Origin: Corallococcus silvisoli
GTDB lineage: Bacteria; Myxococcota; Myxococcia; Myxococcales; Myxococcaceae
Length of the DNA stretch: 64,000 nucleotides
Direction: 5' to 3'
Assembly (NCBI RefSeq): GCF_009909145.1
Contig: NZ_JAAAPJ010000012.1
Location: 278,308 to 342,307, forward strand
Part shown: one piece after another, positions 34,499 to 43,464 of the stretch
Numbering within the stretch: the stretch's first letter is position 1
Layout: the number at the start of each line of letters is the position of its first letter
Position numbers and translations under genes: made by a program
The notes under the pieces: model-generated
The model's input: only the letters and a program-made list of their open reading frames with translations
Told to the model about the DNA's origin: nothing
Database searches by the model: none

Positions 34499-34549
34499 CC
34501 GGCCACGCCCCCACCCGGGACGTGGCCGGAGTCCGCGTGGCGGCGCCAC
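34499..34549. terminator. Hairpins between convergent genes at 34.5 kb
   Basis: A perfect 9-bp stem, CCGGCCACG (34499-34507) with CGTGGCCGG (34521-34529), is followed at 34537-34549 by the palindrome GTGGCG-G-CGCCAC. The 165-bp gap lies between the end of the small gene and the end of the CAP-domain gene. Without T-runs, these are probably structures that protect 3' ends or assist termination from both sides. Confidence 0.45.
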
Positions 34550-34615
34550 CGCCAATCCCCGGCGAGGCCTGGAGGTCGCGGGGATGCCGTCGTCCGCCTG
34601 ACTGGGCTCCGTGAA

Positions 34616-36232
34616 TCACGGGACCGCGGCGTAGATGACGGCCACCCAGTATTGACCCTGGCCGAAGCGCTTGGAGTCGCCGCGCACCAGCCCCACGCCC
34701 ACGCGGGTGTTGGTGGCGGCCGCGAGGCTGCGTGACTCCGGCAGGGCGCTCGGGTCTCCCACCACGAAGAAGTCCACGGACGCCGTGCCCGCGTCCGGCA
34801 GCGCCGAGAACACCCGCTCGTGCAGGGGGGAGGGCTCGCCGTCGCCCGCGGAGGGTTCGTCGTGCGACAGCGCGCGCCGGGCGTGTTCGCGCGCCAGCCG
34901 CTCCAGCGCCTCGCTGCGCACCAGGGGGGGCAGCTTGAGCGTCGCGCGGTGCCGGGACAGGGCCTCGTAGGCATCCGACACGGGGTCCGCCGACAGCGCC
35001 GCGCCGGGCGAGGCCGCGGTGAAGACCTCCGTGACGAAGGCCTGGTCGCGCCCATCCACCTTCTGGAAGGCCACCCCCACGCCCATGAAGCGGAACGCGG
35101 GGTCCATCAGGTTCTTGCGGTGGCCCGGGCTGTGCTCGATGCCGAAGTGCGCCGCGAGCGGGCCCGATGCCTGGCCCAGGTTCTCACCGGCGCGCACGTA
35201 ATGCGCGCCCTCCGGCAGCCGGCGCGTGAGCGTGGAGCCGTCTGGCGCGATGTGGGCGAAGAAGCCCTCGGTGGCCATGCGCGTGCTGTAGCGCTGAGAG
35301 ACGTCCTCCAGCGACGGGTCCGGCGTCAGCTCCGGGAGCCGGTGCGCGCGGCGCAGGGAGTTGATGCGCTCGTAGATGGCCTCGCGGGCCTCGGCCAGGG
35401 TGGTGGGTTCGCGCGTGGCTTCCTGCTCGCCCCGGGATGCGCGCGGGCCCACCTGCACCAGGAACAGCGACGCCACCTCCGGCCCCGCGTCCGCCTGCCC
35501 CACCACCTCCACCGTGTAGGAGCCCGGCGAGGGAAAGGACAACGGGGCGCAGAAGCCGTTGGTGCCGGAGGGCGCGCGAGTCAACGGGACGCCGTCCACC
35601 TCCCCATCCGGTCGCGTGATGAAGACCTGGGGGCTTCGCAGCGGAGACACGAGCCGCCCGCAGAGCCGCCTGCGCGCCTCCCCCTCCTGCGGCAGGGCGC
35701 GGGGGAAGGGGAGGAGCTCCGCCTTGCGGTCCGACAGCAACAGCACCAGGGCGGAGCGCTCGCCCTGGAAGGCCACGCCGACGCCGAAGTGGCTCGTGCG
35801 CTCGTCGTTGAAGTCCTTGCGGGCGAGGAACGTCTCGATGGCGTGCGTGCGCACCCACGCGCGGATGACCAGCACCTTCGGCGAGGGATCCGCCGCGCCC
35901 GCGTCGCTGACCGCCTCCGTGAGCGTGTGCAGGTCGGGGGCTCCGGTGGTGAACTCGCTCAGGGCCTCGCGCGCGAGCCGCCGTGCCGCGAGCTCCAGCG
36001 CCTTGTCGTTGCTCGGGGCTCGCCGGCCCACGCGCTCGAACTCGCGAGCGATGTGCCCCCGGGCCCGAGCCTCCTGCGACTGGGGCGTCTCCACCGGGAG
36101 CGAAGGAAGCGCGTCCTGCGCCCCGGCCTCGGGGACGGCGAGGGCCGCCACCGTCGGCGAGGCGGCGGCCGCGGGGCCCGGCAGGGTGCTCCCCATCGCG
36201 AGCCACAGGCTCAGGAGCGCGGCGCGCGTCAT
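34616..36232 (-). CDS. Secreted CAP/SCP-domain protein with degenerate flanking repeats
   Basis: This 538-aa exported protein has a signal peptide (about 1-24: ALLSLWLAMGSTLPGPAAA). The complete CAP domain is in the middle (about residues 270-410): INSLRRAHRLPELTPDPSL, FFAHIAPDGST, AGENLGQ and EHSPGHRKNLMDP, ending GVGVAFQKVDGRDQ. The N-terminal part has a related end segment (SHFGVGVAFQGERSALVLLL). The C-terminal part (about 425-538) has YEALSRHRATLKLPPLVRS and TRVGVGLVRGD, so it looks like a degenerate CAP copy. CAP proteins act at cell surfaces; the biochemical role is often unknown. The start overlaps the stop of the DUF721 gene. Confidence 0.82.
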   Translation of the reverse strand: MTRAALLSLWLAMGSTLPGPAAAASPTVAALAVPEAGAQDALPSLPVETPQSQEARARGHIAREFERVGRRAPSNDKALELAARRLAREALSEFTTGAPDLHTLTEAVSDAGAADPSPKVLVIRAWVRTHAIETFLARKDFNDERTSHFGVGVAFQGERSALVLLLSDRKAELLPFPRALPQEGEARRRLCGRLVSPLRSPQVFITRPDGEVDGVPLTRAPSGTNGFCAPLSFPSPGSYTVEVVGQADAGPEVASLFLVQVGPRASRGEQEATREPTTLAEAREAIYERINSLRRAHRLPELTPDPSLEDVSQRYSTRMATEGFFAHIAPDGSTLTRRLPEGAHYVRAGENLGQASGPLAAHFGIEHSPGHRKNLMDPAFRFMGVGVAFQKVDGRDQAFVTEVFTAASPGAALSADPVSDAYEALSRHRATLKLPPLVRSEALERLAREHARRALSHDEPSAGDGEPSPLHERVFSALPDAGTASVDFFVVGDPSALPESRSLAAATNTRVGVGLVRGDSKRFGQGQYWVAVIYAAVP

Positions 36233-36528
36233 CGCGTCTCCAACTGGAAGGCGAGCGCCGCCACGGTGCCCGACCCCAGCTTCTCGTTGAGCCGCTCGCA
36301 CAGGGAGTCCGCCTGGCGGGTGAGGACGTGGGCCCACTCGGCGTTCTCCACGCTGATGATCAGCGTGGTGCCGTCCAGGTGGTGCGGGCGGCTGTGGCGC
36401 GCGATGTTCTCTCCCACCGCGGCGACCCAGAGGGGCGTCAGCGAGGACGCGCGGCCCGACTCCCCGGCCAGTCGCGCCAGCACCCGGGGAAGCAGGCTCT
36501 GCATGGTCTTCGGCTCGCTGCGCGCCAT
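36229..36528 (-). CDS. DUF721 (DciA-like) protein
   Basis: This 99-aa protein of the DUF721 family is related to DciA, a bacterial helicase-loading factor: VLARLAGESGRASSLTPLW, WVAAVGENIARHSRPHHLDG, TLIISVENAEWAHVLTRQAD and LNEKLG. In many bacteria DUF721 genes sit near DNA-repair or cell-wall genes. The ATG at 36528 (MARSEPKTMQSLLPR) is typical; the frame stays open to 36573. It overlaps the CAP gene as ATGA. Confidence 0.82.
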   Translation of the reverse strand: MARSEPKTMQSLLPRVLARLAGESGRASSLTPLWVAAVGENIARHSRPHHLDGTTLIISVENAEWAHVLTRQADSLCERLNEKLGSGTVAALAFQLETR

Positions 36529-36712
36529 CGTCGGGCGATTCTGGAACCCCTGGCGCCGGATGCCAACCGACACTTTGCCTGCCCGCCCGTCCCATTTCCC
36601 TTTCGCCCCGGACCCCGGTGTTTTCGACCGGGCGCCTCCGGTGCGGTGTGGGTCGCGTCACGGCCGATCCCCCTGTAAGGTCCAGGGAAGGCCGGTCCCC
36701 CTCGGAGTTCCC

Positions 36713-39301
36713 ATGCGTCCCATCCCCCATCCGGTCCGGTCCCCCGGCCTCGTGTTCGCATGCCTGCTGGCGTGCGCCATGGGCTGCGGGATGTACGCCT
36801 CGGACGCGCCCGGCATCTTCGGCGGGAAGAACGACGATGCGTGCACGGTGGATCAGGACTGCGCGGATCCCGCGCTGTTCTTCTGCAACACGGCCCTGTC
36901 TCGCTGTGAAGCCGCGTGCCGCTCGGACGACGACTGTTCGGTGACGCGCCGGGGGGAGCTGCACGCCATCGCCGCCTGTGAGCTCCAGTCGCTGGGCTGT
37001 CGCTGTGACGCCAGCCGCTGCGTGCCCGCCCTCTGCACCGGGGACGCCCTGTGCGCGAACGGGGAGGTCTGCCGCGACGGCACCTGCGGTCCGCCCCCGC
37101 CCGTGTCCTCCGTCGCGGCCTGCCGCGTGGTCCCGGAGCGGGTCATCGCACCCGCGGGCACGCCCTTGCGCTTCGAGGCCTGGGTGTCCGACGTCAGGGG
37201 CCAGCCCGTGGTCCTGCGCGAGGGCCTCACCTGGACCGCCCTCTCCACGCGGGTGAAGGGAGAGGCCACGAGCACCGGGGCCTCGTTCACGCTGGAGTCG
37301 GCCGGGGTGGAGTTGGAGTCCGTGGAGGCCCGGGTGGGCGGCGTCAGCTGCCGGGCGCGCGTCACCGTGCTCCCCAAGCTCACGGCCCAGGGACAGGTGC
37401 GGGTGGTGGTGACGGACGGGCTCACCGGGCTCCCCGTCGAAGGGGCCGCGGTGGTGGTGGCGGATGTCGCGGGCAGCACCACGGCCCGAGAGACGACGGA
37501 TGCGCAAGGCGTGGCCGTGGTCGCCTCCCGGAACGATTCGACCGTGTCCGTCTTCCACCCGGACTTCGGCTACCTCACCGTGGCGAACTACGAGATGAAC
37601 GGTTCGCGCGACCTGCGGCTGCCCCTGCGCCGCAACCCGGCGGATCGCGAGGGTGGGGTGCGCACCCTGTTCACCCACTTCGCTCCGACGGGGGCGGCGG
37701 GCGCGCTGGCGCTGGGGATGACGGGGCTGTCGGTCCCCGGGCTCCTATCGGAGGCCGCCCCCGGGCAGCAGGTGGGGCCCGAGCGCTCCGTGGAGCTCAT
37801 GCTGGGCGGCGCGAAGCGTTCCTTCCAGGTGCCCGGCAACGTCTGGGTGCGCGGCTTGGGCGTCACGGCGCCGGAGTCCGTCGACTCGCCTGGCCTGGCC
37901 GGGGTGTGCGACGCGGCGCTCAAGGACGTGACGGAGCCGGAGGAGGCCATGCGCGGGGGCGCCTGTGGCACGCGCGCCGCCTGGGCGCTGACCGCGCAGG
38001 TTCCCTCGGGAGAACTGCCCGCGGGGATGATGGAGCCGGGCGTGGATCCGCTGCTGCTGCTGGCTCGCGCGCTGCCGCCTTCGGGGCGGTTCTCCTCCGT
38101 CGTCTCGCGCGACGTGCAGTTCACGCTGCGGCCACCGGGGGCGGGGGAGCCGTCGCGTCTGGCTCCGGTGGTGCAAGACTTCCAGCAGGTGCCGCTGGCC
38201 TTCCCGTTCGTGGTGCGCGTCCCCTCGCTCCCTCGCTTCCGTGACGGCTTTCTGGAGCGCACCGTGGTGATGGGCTCCGTGGTCGCGCCCGGACGGGGCA
38301 TGGTGCCGCTGGGCCTGGGCGCCGCCATCAACGTCAACCCGGCGGATCCGAACACGGACACGCAGCCGGGGCTGTCCACGCCAGGGCTCGTGCGCGTGCG
38401 CATGGCGCCAGCCCACCACGGCCTGGAGGGGCAGGCGTACCGGCTGCTCGCGCTCGCGTCGTCAGGTCCGCTGGGGGGCGAGCTGCCCGCGGGCGTGGCC
38501 ACCAGCGCGCTGATGACCGCCCTGGACGCGCCCCACTTCGATCCCGATGGCACGCAGCCGGTGACGTTCCCGGACGCGTTCCTCGCCGTCCCGGAGGGCG
38601 CTCGCTACAACCCCGACGCCTTCATCTGGCACGGACTGCTGCCTCGGGAGTGGCGCATGGACACCCCGGTGCCGTCGGCGACGCTCGTGCGCGGGACCTT
38701 CACCAACATGGCCGGGCGGCGCTGGTCGATCTGGCTGGATGCCCGCCGCGCCACCTCTGGCGTCCGGCTCCCCGTGCCTCCCGCGGGCTTCGAGGACCGC
38801 ACCTTCCAGGGCGACACGGAGGGCTCGCGCGCGTCCCTGTCGGTGGAGGCCCTGTCCATGGCCACGCCCGAGGGCAAGGCGCCGAGCCTCTCCGCGCTGG
38901 CGGAGTCGGGTGGGCTCGCGCCCGAACCACTCGCCGCGGCCACCCATGGCGCGTCCACGCTGCACTACGGGCGGCCCCAGGTGGCGTGGCTCGAGCCCGC
39001 GGAGGGGGCGGCCCTGGCGCGCGGCGCGACCGTGCGCGTCCGGGTGGAGGGTTTCCAGGTGGGGCCCGGAACCTCCGCCACGGACGAAGGCGGGGTGCTG
39101 ATCACCGTGCACGGCGGTGGCGTGGGCTGTGACGGCGCGATGCTCCGCGGCGACCTGGCCACTCGGGCGGGGGAGGTGACGCTCGTGCTGCCCGCCCAGT
39201 GCTCCGGGCCGGAGGTGACGCTCGTGGCGTCACTGGTGGATTCGCTCGGGGTGTCGCTGCGTCCGGCGGTCAGCGCCGCGCGCACCGTGCGGGTGCCCTG
39301 A
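36713..39301 (+). CDS. Large lipoprotein with Cys-rich head and carboxypeptidase-regulatory-like domain
   Basis: This 862-aa surface lipoprotein has a signal with the lipobox CAMGC. A Cys-rich segment (about residues 40-135) has EGF/defensin-like spacing typical of myxobacterial DxDxC repeats: DACTVDQDCADPALFFC, CEAACRSDDDCS, CTGDALCANGEVCRDG. An Ig/beta-sandwich region follows, then a carboxypeptidase-regulatory-like fold (QVRVVVTDGLTGLPVEGAAV, with TTDAQGVAVV). The rest is a long beta-rich region ending with an IPT/TIG-like module (VAWLEPAEGAALARGATVRV). GGAG lies five bases before the ATG. Function unknown; probably adhesion or envelope structure. Confidence 0.75.
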   Translation: MRPIPHPVRSPGLVFACLLACAMGCGMYASDAPGIFGGKNDDACTVDQDCADPALFFCNTALSRCEAACRSDDDCSVTRRGELHAIAACELQSLGCRCDASRCVPALCTGDALCANGEVCRDGTCGPPPPVSSVAACRVVPERVIAPAGTPLRFEAWVSDVRGQPVVLREGLTWTALSTRVKGEATSTGASFTLESAGVELESVEARVGGVSCRARVTVLPKLTAQGQVRVVVTDGLTGLPVEGAAVVVADVAGSTTARETTDAQGVAVVASRNDSTVSVFHPDFGYLTVANYEMNGSRDLRLPLRRNPADREGGVRTLFTHFAPTGAAGALALGMTGLSVPGLLSEAAPGQQVGPERSVELMLGGAKRSFQVPGNVWVRGLGVTAPESVDSPGLAGVCDAALKDVTEPEEAMRGGACGTRAAWALTAQVPSGELPAGMMEPGVDPLLLLARALPPSGRFSSVVSRDVQFTLRPPGAGEPSRLAPVVQDFQQVPLAFPFVVRVPSLPRFRDGFLERTVVMGSVVAPGRGMVPLGLGAAINVNPADPNTDTQPGLSTPGLVRVRMAPAHHGLEGQAYRLLALASSGPLGGELPAGVATSALMTALDAPHFDPDGTQPVTFPDAFLAVPEGARYNPDAFIWHGLLPREWRMDTPVPSATLVRGTFTNMAGRRWSIWLDARRATSGVRLPVPPAGFEDRTFQGDTEGSRASLSVEALSMATPEGKAPSLSALAESGGLAPEPLAAATHGASTLHYGRPQVAWLEPAEGAALARGATVRVRVEGFQVGPGTSATDEGGVLITVHGGGVGCDGAMLRGDLATRAGEVTLVLPAQCSGPEVTLVASLVDSLGVSLRPAVSAARTVRVP

Positions 39302-39355
39302 CGTGCTGGGGTGTCAGTGCTTCTCCGACCTGGAGGGGCACCCATGCCCGCCGTG

Positions 39356-39373
39356 AATTCGCTTTCGCGAATT
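39356..39373. repeat. Inverted repeat upstream of the FHA-GGDEF gene
   Basis: A perfect 7-bp inverted repeat, AATTCGC (39356-39362) with GCGAATT (39367-39373), has a four-nt spacer and ends 24 bp before the ATG. It is AT-richer than its surroundings and sits where a promoter or operator is expected. Confidence 0.45.
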
Positions 39374-39397
39374 GCGCGGTGATACGTTTGCCTCGTC

Positions 39398-40276
39398 ATG
39401 GGCCAGAAGGAGACGGTCGTCACCGTCATCTCGAAGATCTCCGAGCGGCCCGTCAATCTGGACGCGGCGCTGGTGGTCATCTACGGCCTGGATCTGGGCC
39501 GCAAGTTCGACCTGACCCGCGAAGAGACGCTGATCGGCCGGTCGTCCAAGGCGGACATCCAGATTGATCAGGAGGCCGTGAGCCGCAACCACGCCCGGAT
39601 CACCAACACGACCAAGGGCGTGCGCATCGAGGACCTGGGCTCCACCAATGGCACGTTCGTCAACGACGACGTGGCGTCGGGGGGGCGGTCGCTCCAGAAC
39701 GGCGACCTGGTGAAGATTGGCCGCACGATCTTCAAGTTCATCGCGGGCGGCAACATCGAGGCGGCGTACCACGACGAGATCTACCGGCTGACCACGATGG
39801 ACGGCCTCACGCAGATCTACAACCGCCGCTACTTCGACGAGCAGCTGGACCGGGAGATCTCACGCAGCCGCCGCTACGAGCGCGTGCTGTCGCTGGTGAT
39901 GCTGGACCTGGATCACTTCAAGGAAGTCAACGACACCTACGGCCACCTCGCGGGGGACTCGGTGCTCAAGCAGCTGGCGTCCACGGTGCGCACGCGCATC
40001 CGGCGCGAGGACGTCTTCGCCCGCTACGGCGGCGAGGAGTTCGCCCTGCTGCTGCCGGAGATCCACCTCACCGGGGCCCGCCAGCTCGCGGAGAAGGTGC
40101 GCAAGCTGGTGGAGCGACAGCGCTTCGAGTTCGACAAGCAGGTCATCCCCGTCACGCTGTCCGTGGGCGTGGCCACGCTGGAGCCGCACCACCGCGAGCC
40201 CTCGGAGCTGGTGCGCGCCGCGGACGAACACCTCTTCGAGGCCAAGAGCCAGGGGCGCAACCGCGTCTGCGGCTGA
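39398..40276 (+). CDS. FHA-GGDEF diguanylate cyclase
   Basis: This 292-aa protein makes cyclic di-GMP. The N-terminal FHA domain (about 24-115) has TLIGRSSKADIQIDQEAVSRNHA and DLGSTNGTFVND and should bind a phosphothreonine partner. The GGDEF domain (about 128-292) has MDGLTQIYNRRYFDEQ, DLDHFKEVNDTYGH and the active site RYGGEEF. An intact inhibitory site RRED lies five residues before GGEEF, so product inhibition is likely. The combination links Ser/Thr kinase signalling to c-di-GMP. Confidence 0.93.
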   Translation: MGQKETVVTVISKISERPVNLDAALVVIYGLDLGRKFDLTREETLIGRSSKADIQIDQEAVSRNHARITNTTKGVRIEDLGSTNGTFVNDDVASGGRSLQNGDLVKIGRTIFKFIAGGNIEAAYHDEIYRLTTMDGLTQIYNRRYFDEQLDREISRSRRYERVLSLVMLDLDHFKEVNDTYGHLAGDSVLKQLASTVRTRIRREDVFARYGGEEFALLLPEIHLTGARQLAEKVRKLVERQRFEFDKQVIPVTLSVGVATLEPHHREPSELVRAADEHLFEAKSQGRNRVCG

Positions 40277-40303
40277 CGCCCCCGGACTGAAGGACCGCGG
40301 CGC

Positions 40304-42394
40304 TCAGCCCGTGAACACGGAGCGGCGCTCGCGCAGCAGGGCCTGGAGCATGGCCTGGATGGATTCGCGGGTGCGCTCGGTGAGCCGCTGCACCTCGCCC
40401 AGGTCGTCCGCGGCCTCCGGGGGCAGGCCCTCCATCGTCAGCGGCTCCCCGAAGCGGATGGTCCACTTGGCCGGCAGCGGGCCCGGCGCGGTGAGCGGCA
40501 GCGACGGGAACCCCAGGAAGCCGCCAGGGATGCGGCCCAGCAGCGGGGACGTCTCCTCCGCGCCGACGATGGCCACCGGGACGATGGGCGCGCCGGTGCG
40601 CAGCGCCAGCTTCACGAAGCCGCCCCGGCCGAAGCGCTTGAGGCGGTAGCGCTCCGCGAACGGCTTGCTCGCGCCCTGGTAGCCCTCCGGGAAGACGACC
40701 AGCGGCCGGCGCTCGTCGAGCAGCCGCAGCGCGTTCTCCGGCGAGGCGCGCACGGCCCCCAGGCGGTTGAAGAGGGTGCCCAGCATGGGCGCGTGGAAGA
40801 CCTGATCCTCCACGAGCCAGCGGGCCTCGAGCAGGTCGGGGCGCTCGCGCATGAGGGCCTGCGCCATCACCATGCCGTCATAGGGCAGGGCGCCGGAGTG
40901 GTTGGCGACGAGGATGGCCGCGCCCCGAGGCACCTGATCCACGCCCTCCACGGAGACGCGCCAGTACTGCTCGTAGAGGAAGTCGAGGACCGGCTGGAGG
41001 TTCTCCACCAGCTCCGCGTCCTTGCCGTAGTCGTCCAGGCGGCTGCCTCCGCCCGTTCCCAGGCTGGTGCGGACCGCCTCCACCAGGCCGTGCATCGCTC
41101 CAACGGCGCGGCCCAGCCCCTCGCTCGCCAGCGCCTGTCCGGCGATTTCCCGGGCCAGCGAGAACATGCCGGCCGCGCGGCCCGCGAAGCTCGCGGAGGG
41201 CGGAGTCTCCTCCTGGCTTCCGAAGGACGGCTCCTCGCGAGGTGGTTCCTCCTGGCGGGAGGACTCGCCGGGCTCGCTCACGAGCGACAGGGGGCGGCGG
41301 CTGGGGGGCAGCTCGTCGTGGGACTCGTCCACCAGCTCCACCTCCGGCGCCACGTCGGTCGGGGCCGCGCCCGTGATGACGGAGACGGAGACGTGCACGC
41401 CGTCCTCCTCGCCGCGCTCCACGCCGTTCGCGAGGTCATCCCCTGCGTCGGTGTCATGGGGGGCGGCCATGCCCTCCGGGTCACGGCGCCAGGCGTCCGC
41501 CGTCCAGACATCCGCCGCCGTTTCGTCGGGATCCTCGGGAGGCGGCACGTGCTTCGGGTCGCGGCGCCAGGCGTCCGCGGTCCAGACATCCGCCGCGGCT
41601 TCGTCGGCGTCGAGGTCCCCATCGTCGCTGGTCTTGGCGGTGGACAGGGCGCGCTCCTCGGGGGTGGAGTGGTGGCGGTCCATCACTTCATCCACGGCGA
41701 CTCCCGCGGTGGCCTCGGCGACCTGGGTGGCGACGCGGGTGGCCAGCTCGCGCTTGGGGGCGGCGCCATGGCTGTCGTCCAGGACCTGCCGCACGGCGGA
41801 CTCGGCCAGCTCGGCGACGAGCTCCGTGGCGAGGACGCGCTCGATGTCGCGGTCCGGGCCGCGCTTCCCCTGGAACAGCTCGCCCACCGCCGTCGTCGCG
41901 GCGGCCTCCGCCGCATCCGCGGCCAGCGCCTCCGTCAGCGCGCGATCCACCGTCTGCTCGGGCGGACGCGCGGCGCGCACCTCCTCCGCCAGGACCTGGG
42001 GACGCGGGGGACGGGGCCCCCGGGAAGGCGTGGGCGTGGAGGGCTCGCGCAGCGGGGCGGTCTCCTCGCCGGGGCCTTGCGCGCGGGAGCCGTGCTTCGC
42101 GGCCTCGCGCGCCTCGAACCGGTGGACCTTCGCCGCGGGCGTCTTGGGCGTGGCGGCCGCCGGCTTCGCCTCCGGACTCCTGCCACCCTTCGGGGCCTTC
42201 GCCCGCGAGCCGGACTTCGACGCGCCACCGCTGGCGCCCTTCGCCTTGGCCGCTGGCTTCGCTCCCTTCGCGGACTTCGGCGTCGCGGCCTTCTTCTTCG
42301 CGGCCTTCGGGTCCGCGGCGTCGTCCTTCGCGTCGCCCGCGCGGGTCGCGGCGCCCCGCTGGAAGGGATCATTCCCGAGGACACCCTTGGTCAT
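40304..42394 (-). CDS. 1-acylglycerol-3-phosphate acyltransferase-like protein with long disordered N-terminus
   Basis: This 696-aa protein has two parts. Residues ~1-440 are low-complexity: a Lys/Ala/Pro-rich start (AKKKAATPKSAKGAKPAAKA), an Ala/Glu-rich helical region, and a tandem repeat with 26-aa period, TAADVWTADAWRRDP, at about 265-310. The C-terminal ~230 residues are a PlsC-type acyltransferase: VANHSGALPYDGMV (HX4D), LGAVRASPENALRLLDE, FPEGYQGASKPFAERYRL and APIVPVAIVGAEE. It should acylate a glycerolipid at the membrane. The start overlaps the SDR stop (ATGA). Confidence 0.82.
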   Translation of the reverse strand: MTKGVLGNDPFQRGAATRAGDAKDDAADPKAAKKKAATPKSAKGAKPAAKAKGASGGASKSGSRAKAPKGGRSPEAKPAAATPKTPAAKVHRFEAREAAKHGSRAQGPGEETAPLREPSTPTPSRGPRPPRPQVLAEEVRAARPPEQTVDRALTEALAADAAEAAATTAVGELFQGKRGPDRDIERVLATELVAELAESAVRQVLDDSHGAAPKRELATRVATQVAEATAGVAVDEVMDRHHSTPEERALSTAKTSDDGDLDADEAAADVWTADAWRRDPKHVPPPEDPDETAADVWTADAWRRDPEGMAAPHDTDAGDDLANGVERGEEDGVHVSVSVITGAAPTDVAPEVELVDESHDELPPSRRPLSLVSEPGESSRQEEPPREEPSFGSQEETPPSASFAGRAAGMFSLAREIAGQALASEGLGRAVGAMHGLVEAVRTSLGTGGGSRLDDYGKDAELVENLQPVLDFLYEQYWRVSVEGVDQVPRGAAILVANHSGALPYDGMVMAQALMRERPDLLEARWLVEDQVFHAPMLGTLFNRLGAVRASPENALRLLDERRPLVVFPEGYQGASKPFAERYRLKRFGRGGFVKLALRTGAPIVPVAIVGAEETSPLLGRIPGGFLGFPSLPLTAPGPLPAKWTIRFGEPLTMEGLPPEAADDLGEVQRLTERTRESIQAMLQALLRERRSVFTG

Positions 42395-43362
42395 GTCTGG
42401 CTCCTTCTGAGCGCCGACGCGGCGTCCCTGACGTGGTGGAGGGGCACGAACCCCAGCGCGGATTCGGCACGCTCACCGTCCGCGACCCAGGAGTAATGCA
42501 TGTAGTCGAGCAGGGCCACCGGCAACGTGCCCGCACCCACCACCCCCAACGCGCGAAGTGCTCCACGAAACAACGGCCCCGGCAGGGGGAGCGGTTGCGC
42601 GCCCGCCTGGCGGATGAGCCCGGACCAGGGCAGCACTCCACGCCCCACGATGTTGAACTCCCCGGCCGCGTCGGCCCGGAGCGCCAGGTGCAGCGCCCGG
42701 CCCGCGTCCTCTTCGTGGATGGCCTGCCAGAGCGGGTCGAACCCCAGGAGGGTCGGCACCACCGCGTGGGACAGCATCCGGGTGACGGGGTTGTCCAGGC
42801 TCCGGCCGAGCAGGGGCGCGAAGCGCAAGACGAGGGTGCGGGTGTCCGGGTGCCGTTCGCGGAAGGCCCGCACCTGCCCCTCCACCTCGACCTTGTCGTT
42901 CACGAACCGGCTGTTCGGACAGCCGAACAGCGGCGAGCCTTCCCGCAGCAGCGCCGGGTTGTTGCCCCGGGCTCCGTAGGTCACGGTGAGCGATGGAACC
43001 ACCAGCCGGGGGAGCCGCGCGCGGCCCACCGCCGTCAGCACGTTCATCGTGCCGATGACCTCCAGTTCGTGCGCCAGCGGCCCGTTGAGGATGGGCCCGA
43101 AGAGGAAGGCCAGGTGGAAGAGGGCATCCACCGGACGCTCCGTGAGCGCGTCCGTCAGCTCGCCCTCCGCGTCGTAGCGGGTGAGGTCCACGCGGTGGAA
43201 CTCCACCTTCGTCGTCCCCTGGGGCTCCTTCGTGTCGAGCACGAGGATGCTCTCCACGTCCGGGTCCGCCTCCAGTCTCGGCAGGAGCAGCTTGCCGTAG
43301 TCGCCATTGGCGCCTGTCACCGCGATGCGCATCGGGCCCTTGCCTGCTCGGATCACTTCCAT
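42391..43362 (-). CDS. NAD-dependent epimerase/dehydratase family (SDR) protein
   Basis: This 323-aa extended SDR begins, after a short lead, with the Rossmann motif VTGANGDYGKLLLPRL and DTKEPQG (binding of the adenine ribose). The sequence has HLAFLFGPILNGPLAHELE, then SLTVTYGARGNN and the region with VNDKVEVEGQV, where a YxxxK motif would be expected; here the Tyr/Lys pair is not clear. The start could also be an ATG at 43332 (MRIAVTGANG). Substrate unknown. It is coupled to the acyltransferase gene, so it may act on the same lipid. Confidence 0.82.
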   Translation of the reverse strand: MEVIRAGKGPMRIAVTGANGDYGKLLLPRLEADPDVESILVLDTKEPQGTTKVEFHRVDLTRYDAEGELTDALTERPVDALFHLAFLFGPILNGPLAHELEVIGTMNVLTAVGRARLPRLVVPSLTVTYGARGNNPALLREGSPLFGCPNSRFVNDKVEVEGQVRAFRERHPDTRTLVLRFAPLLGRSLDNPVTRMLSHAVVPTLLGFDPLWQAIHEEDAGRALHLALRADAAGEFNIVGRGVLPWSGLIRQAGAQPLPLPGPLFRGALRALGVVGAGTLPVALLDYMHYSWVADGERAESALGFVPLHHVRDAASALRRSQT

Positions 43363-43464
43363 TCGCAGGGACGGGTGTTAGCCCAGCCGTCCCAGAATGT
43401 CAGCCGCGCGCGCCCGCGATGTGCTGGACAACGTCATCCAGGTGGCGGAGGGTGGTGGATCGCC

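Noticed and set aside
34820..36712. Long plus-strand open frame in front of the large lipoprotein
   Set aside because: It is antisense to the CAP-domain and DUF721 genes. The lipoprotein has its own signal peptide, Shine-Dalgarno and ATG at 36713.
42433..43464. Long upstream extension of the MutL frame
   Set aside because: It is antisense to the SDR gene; MutL homology begins precisely at MSRIARLS (43465).
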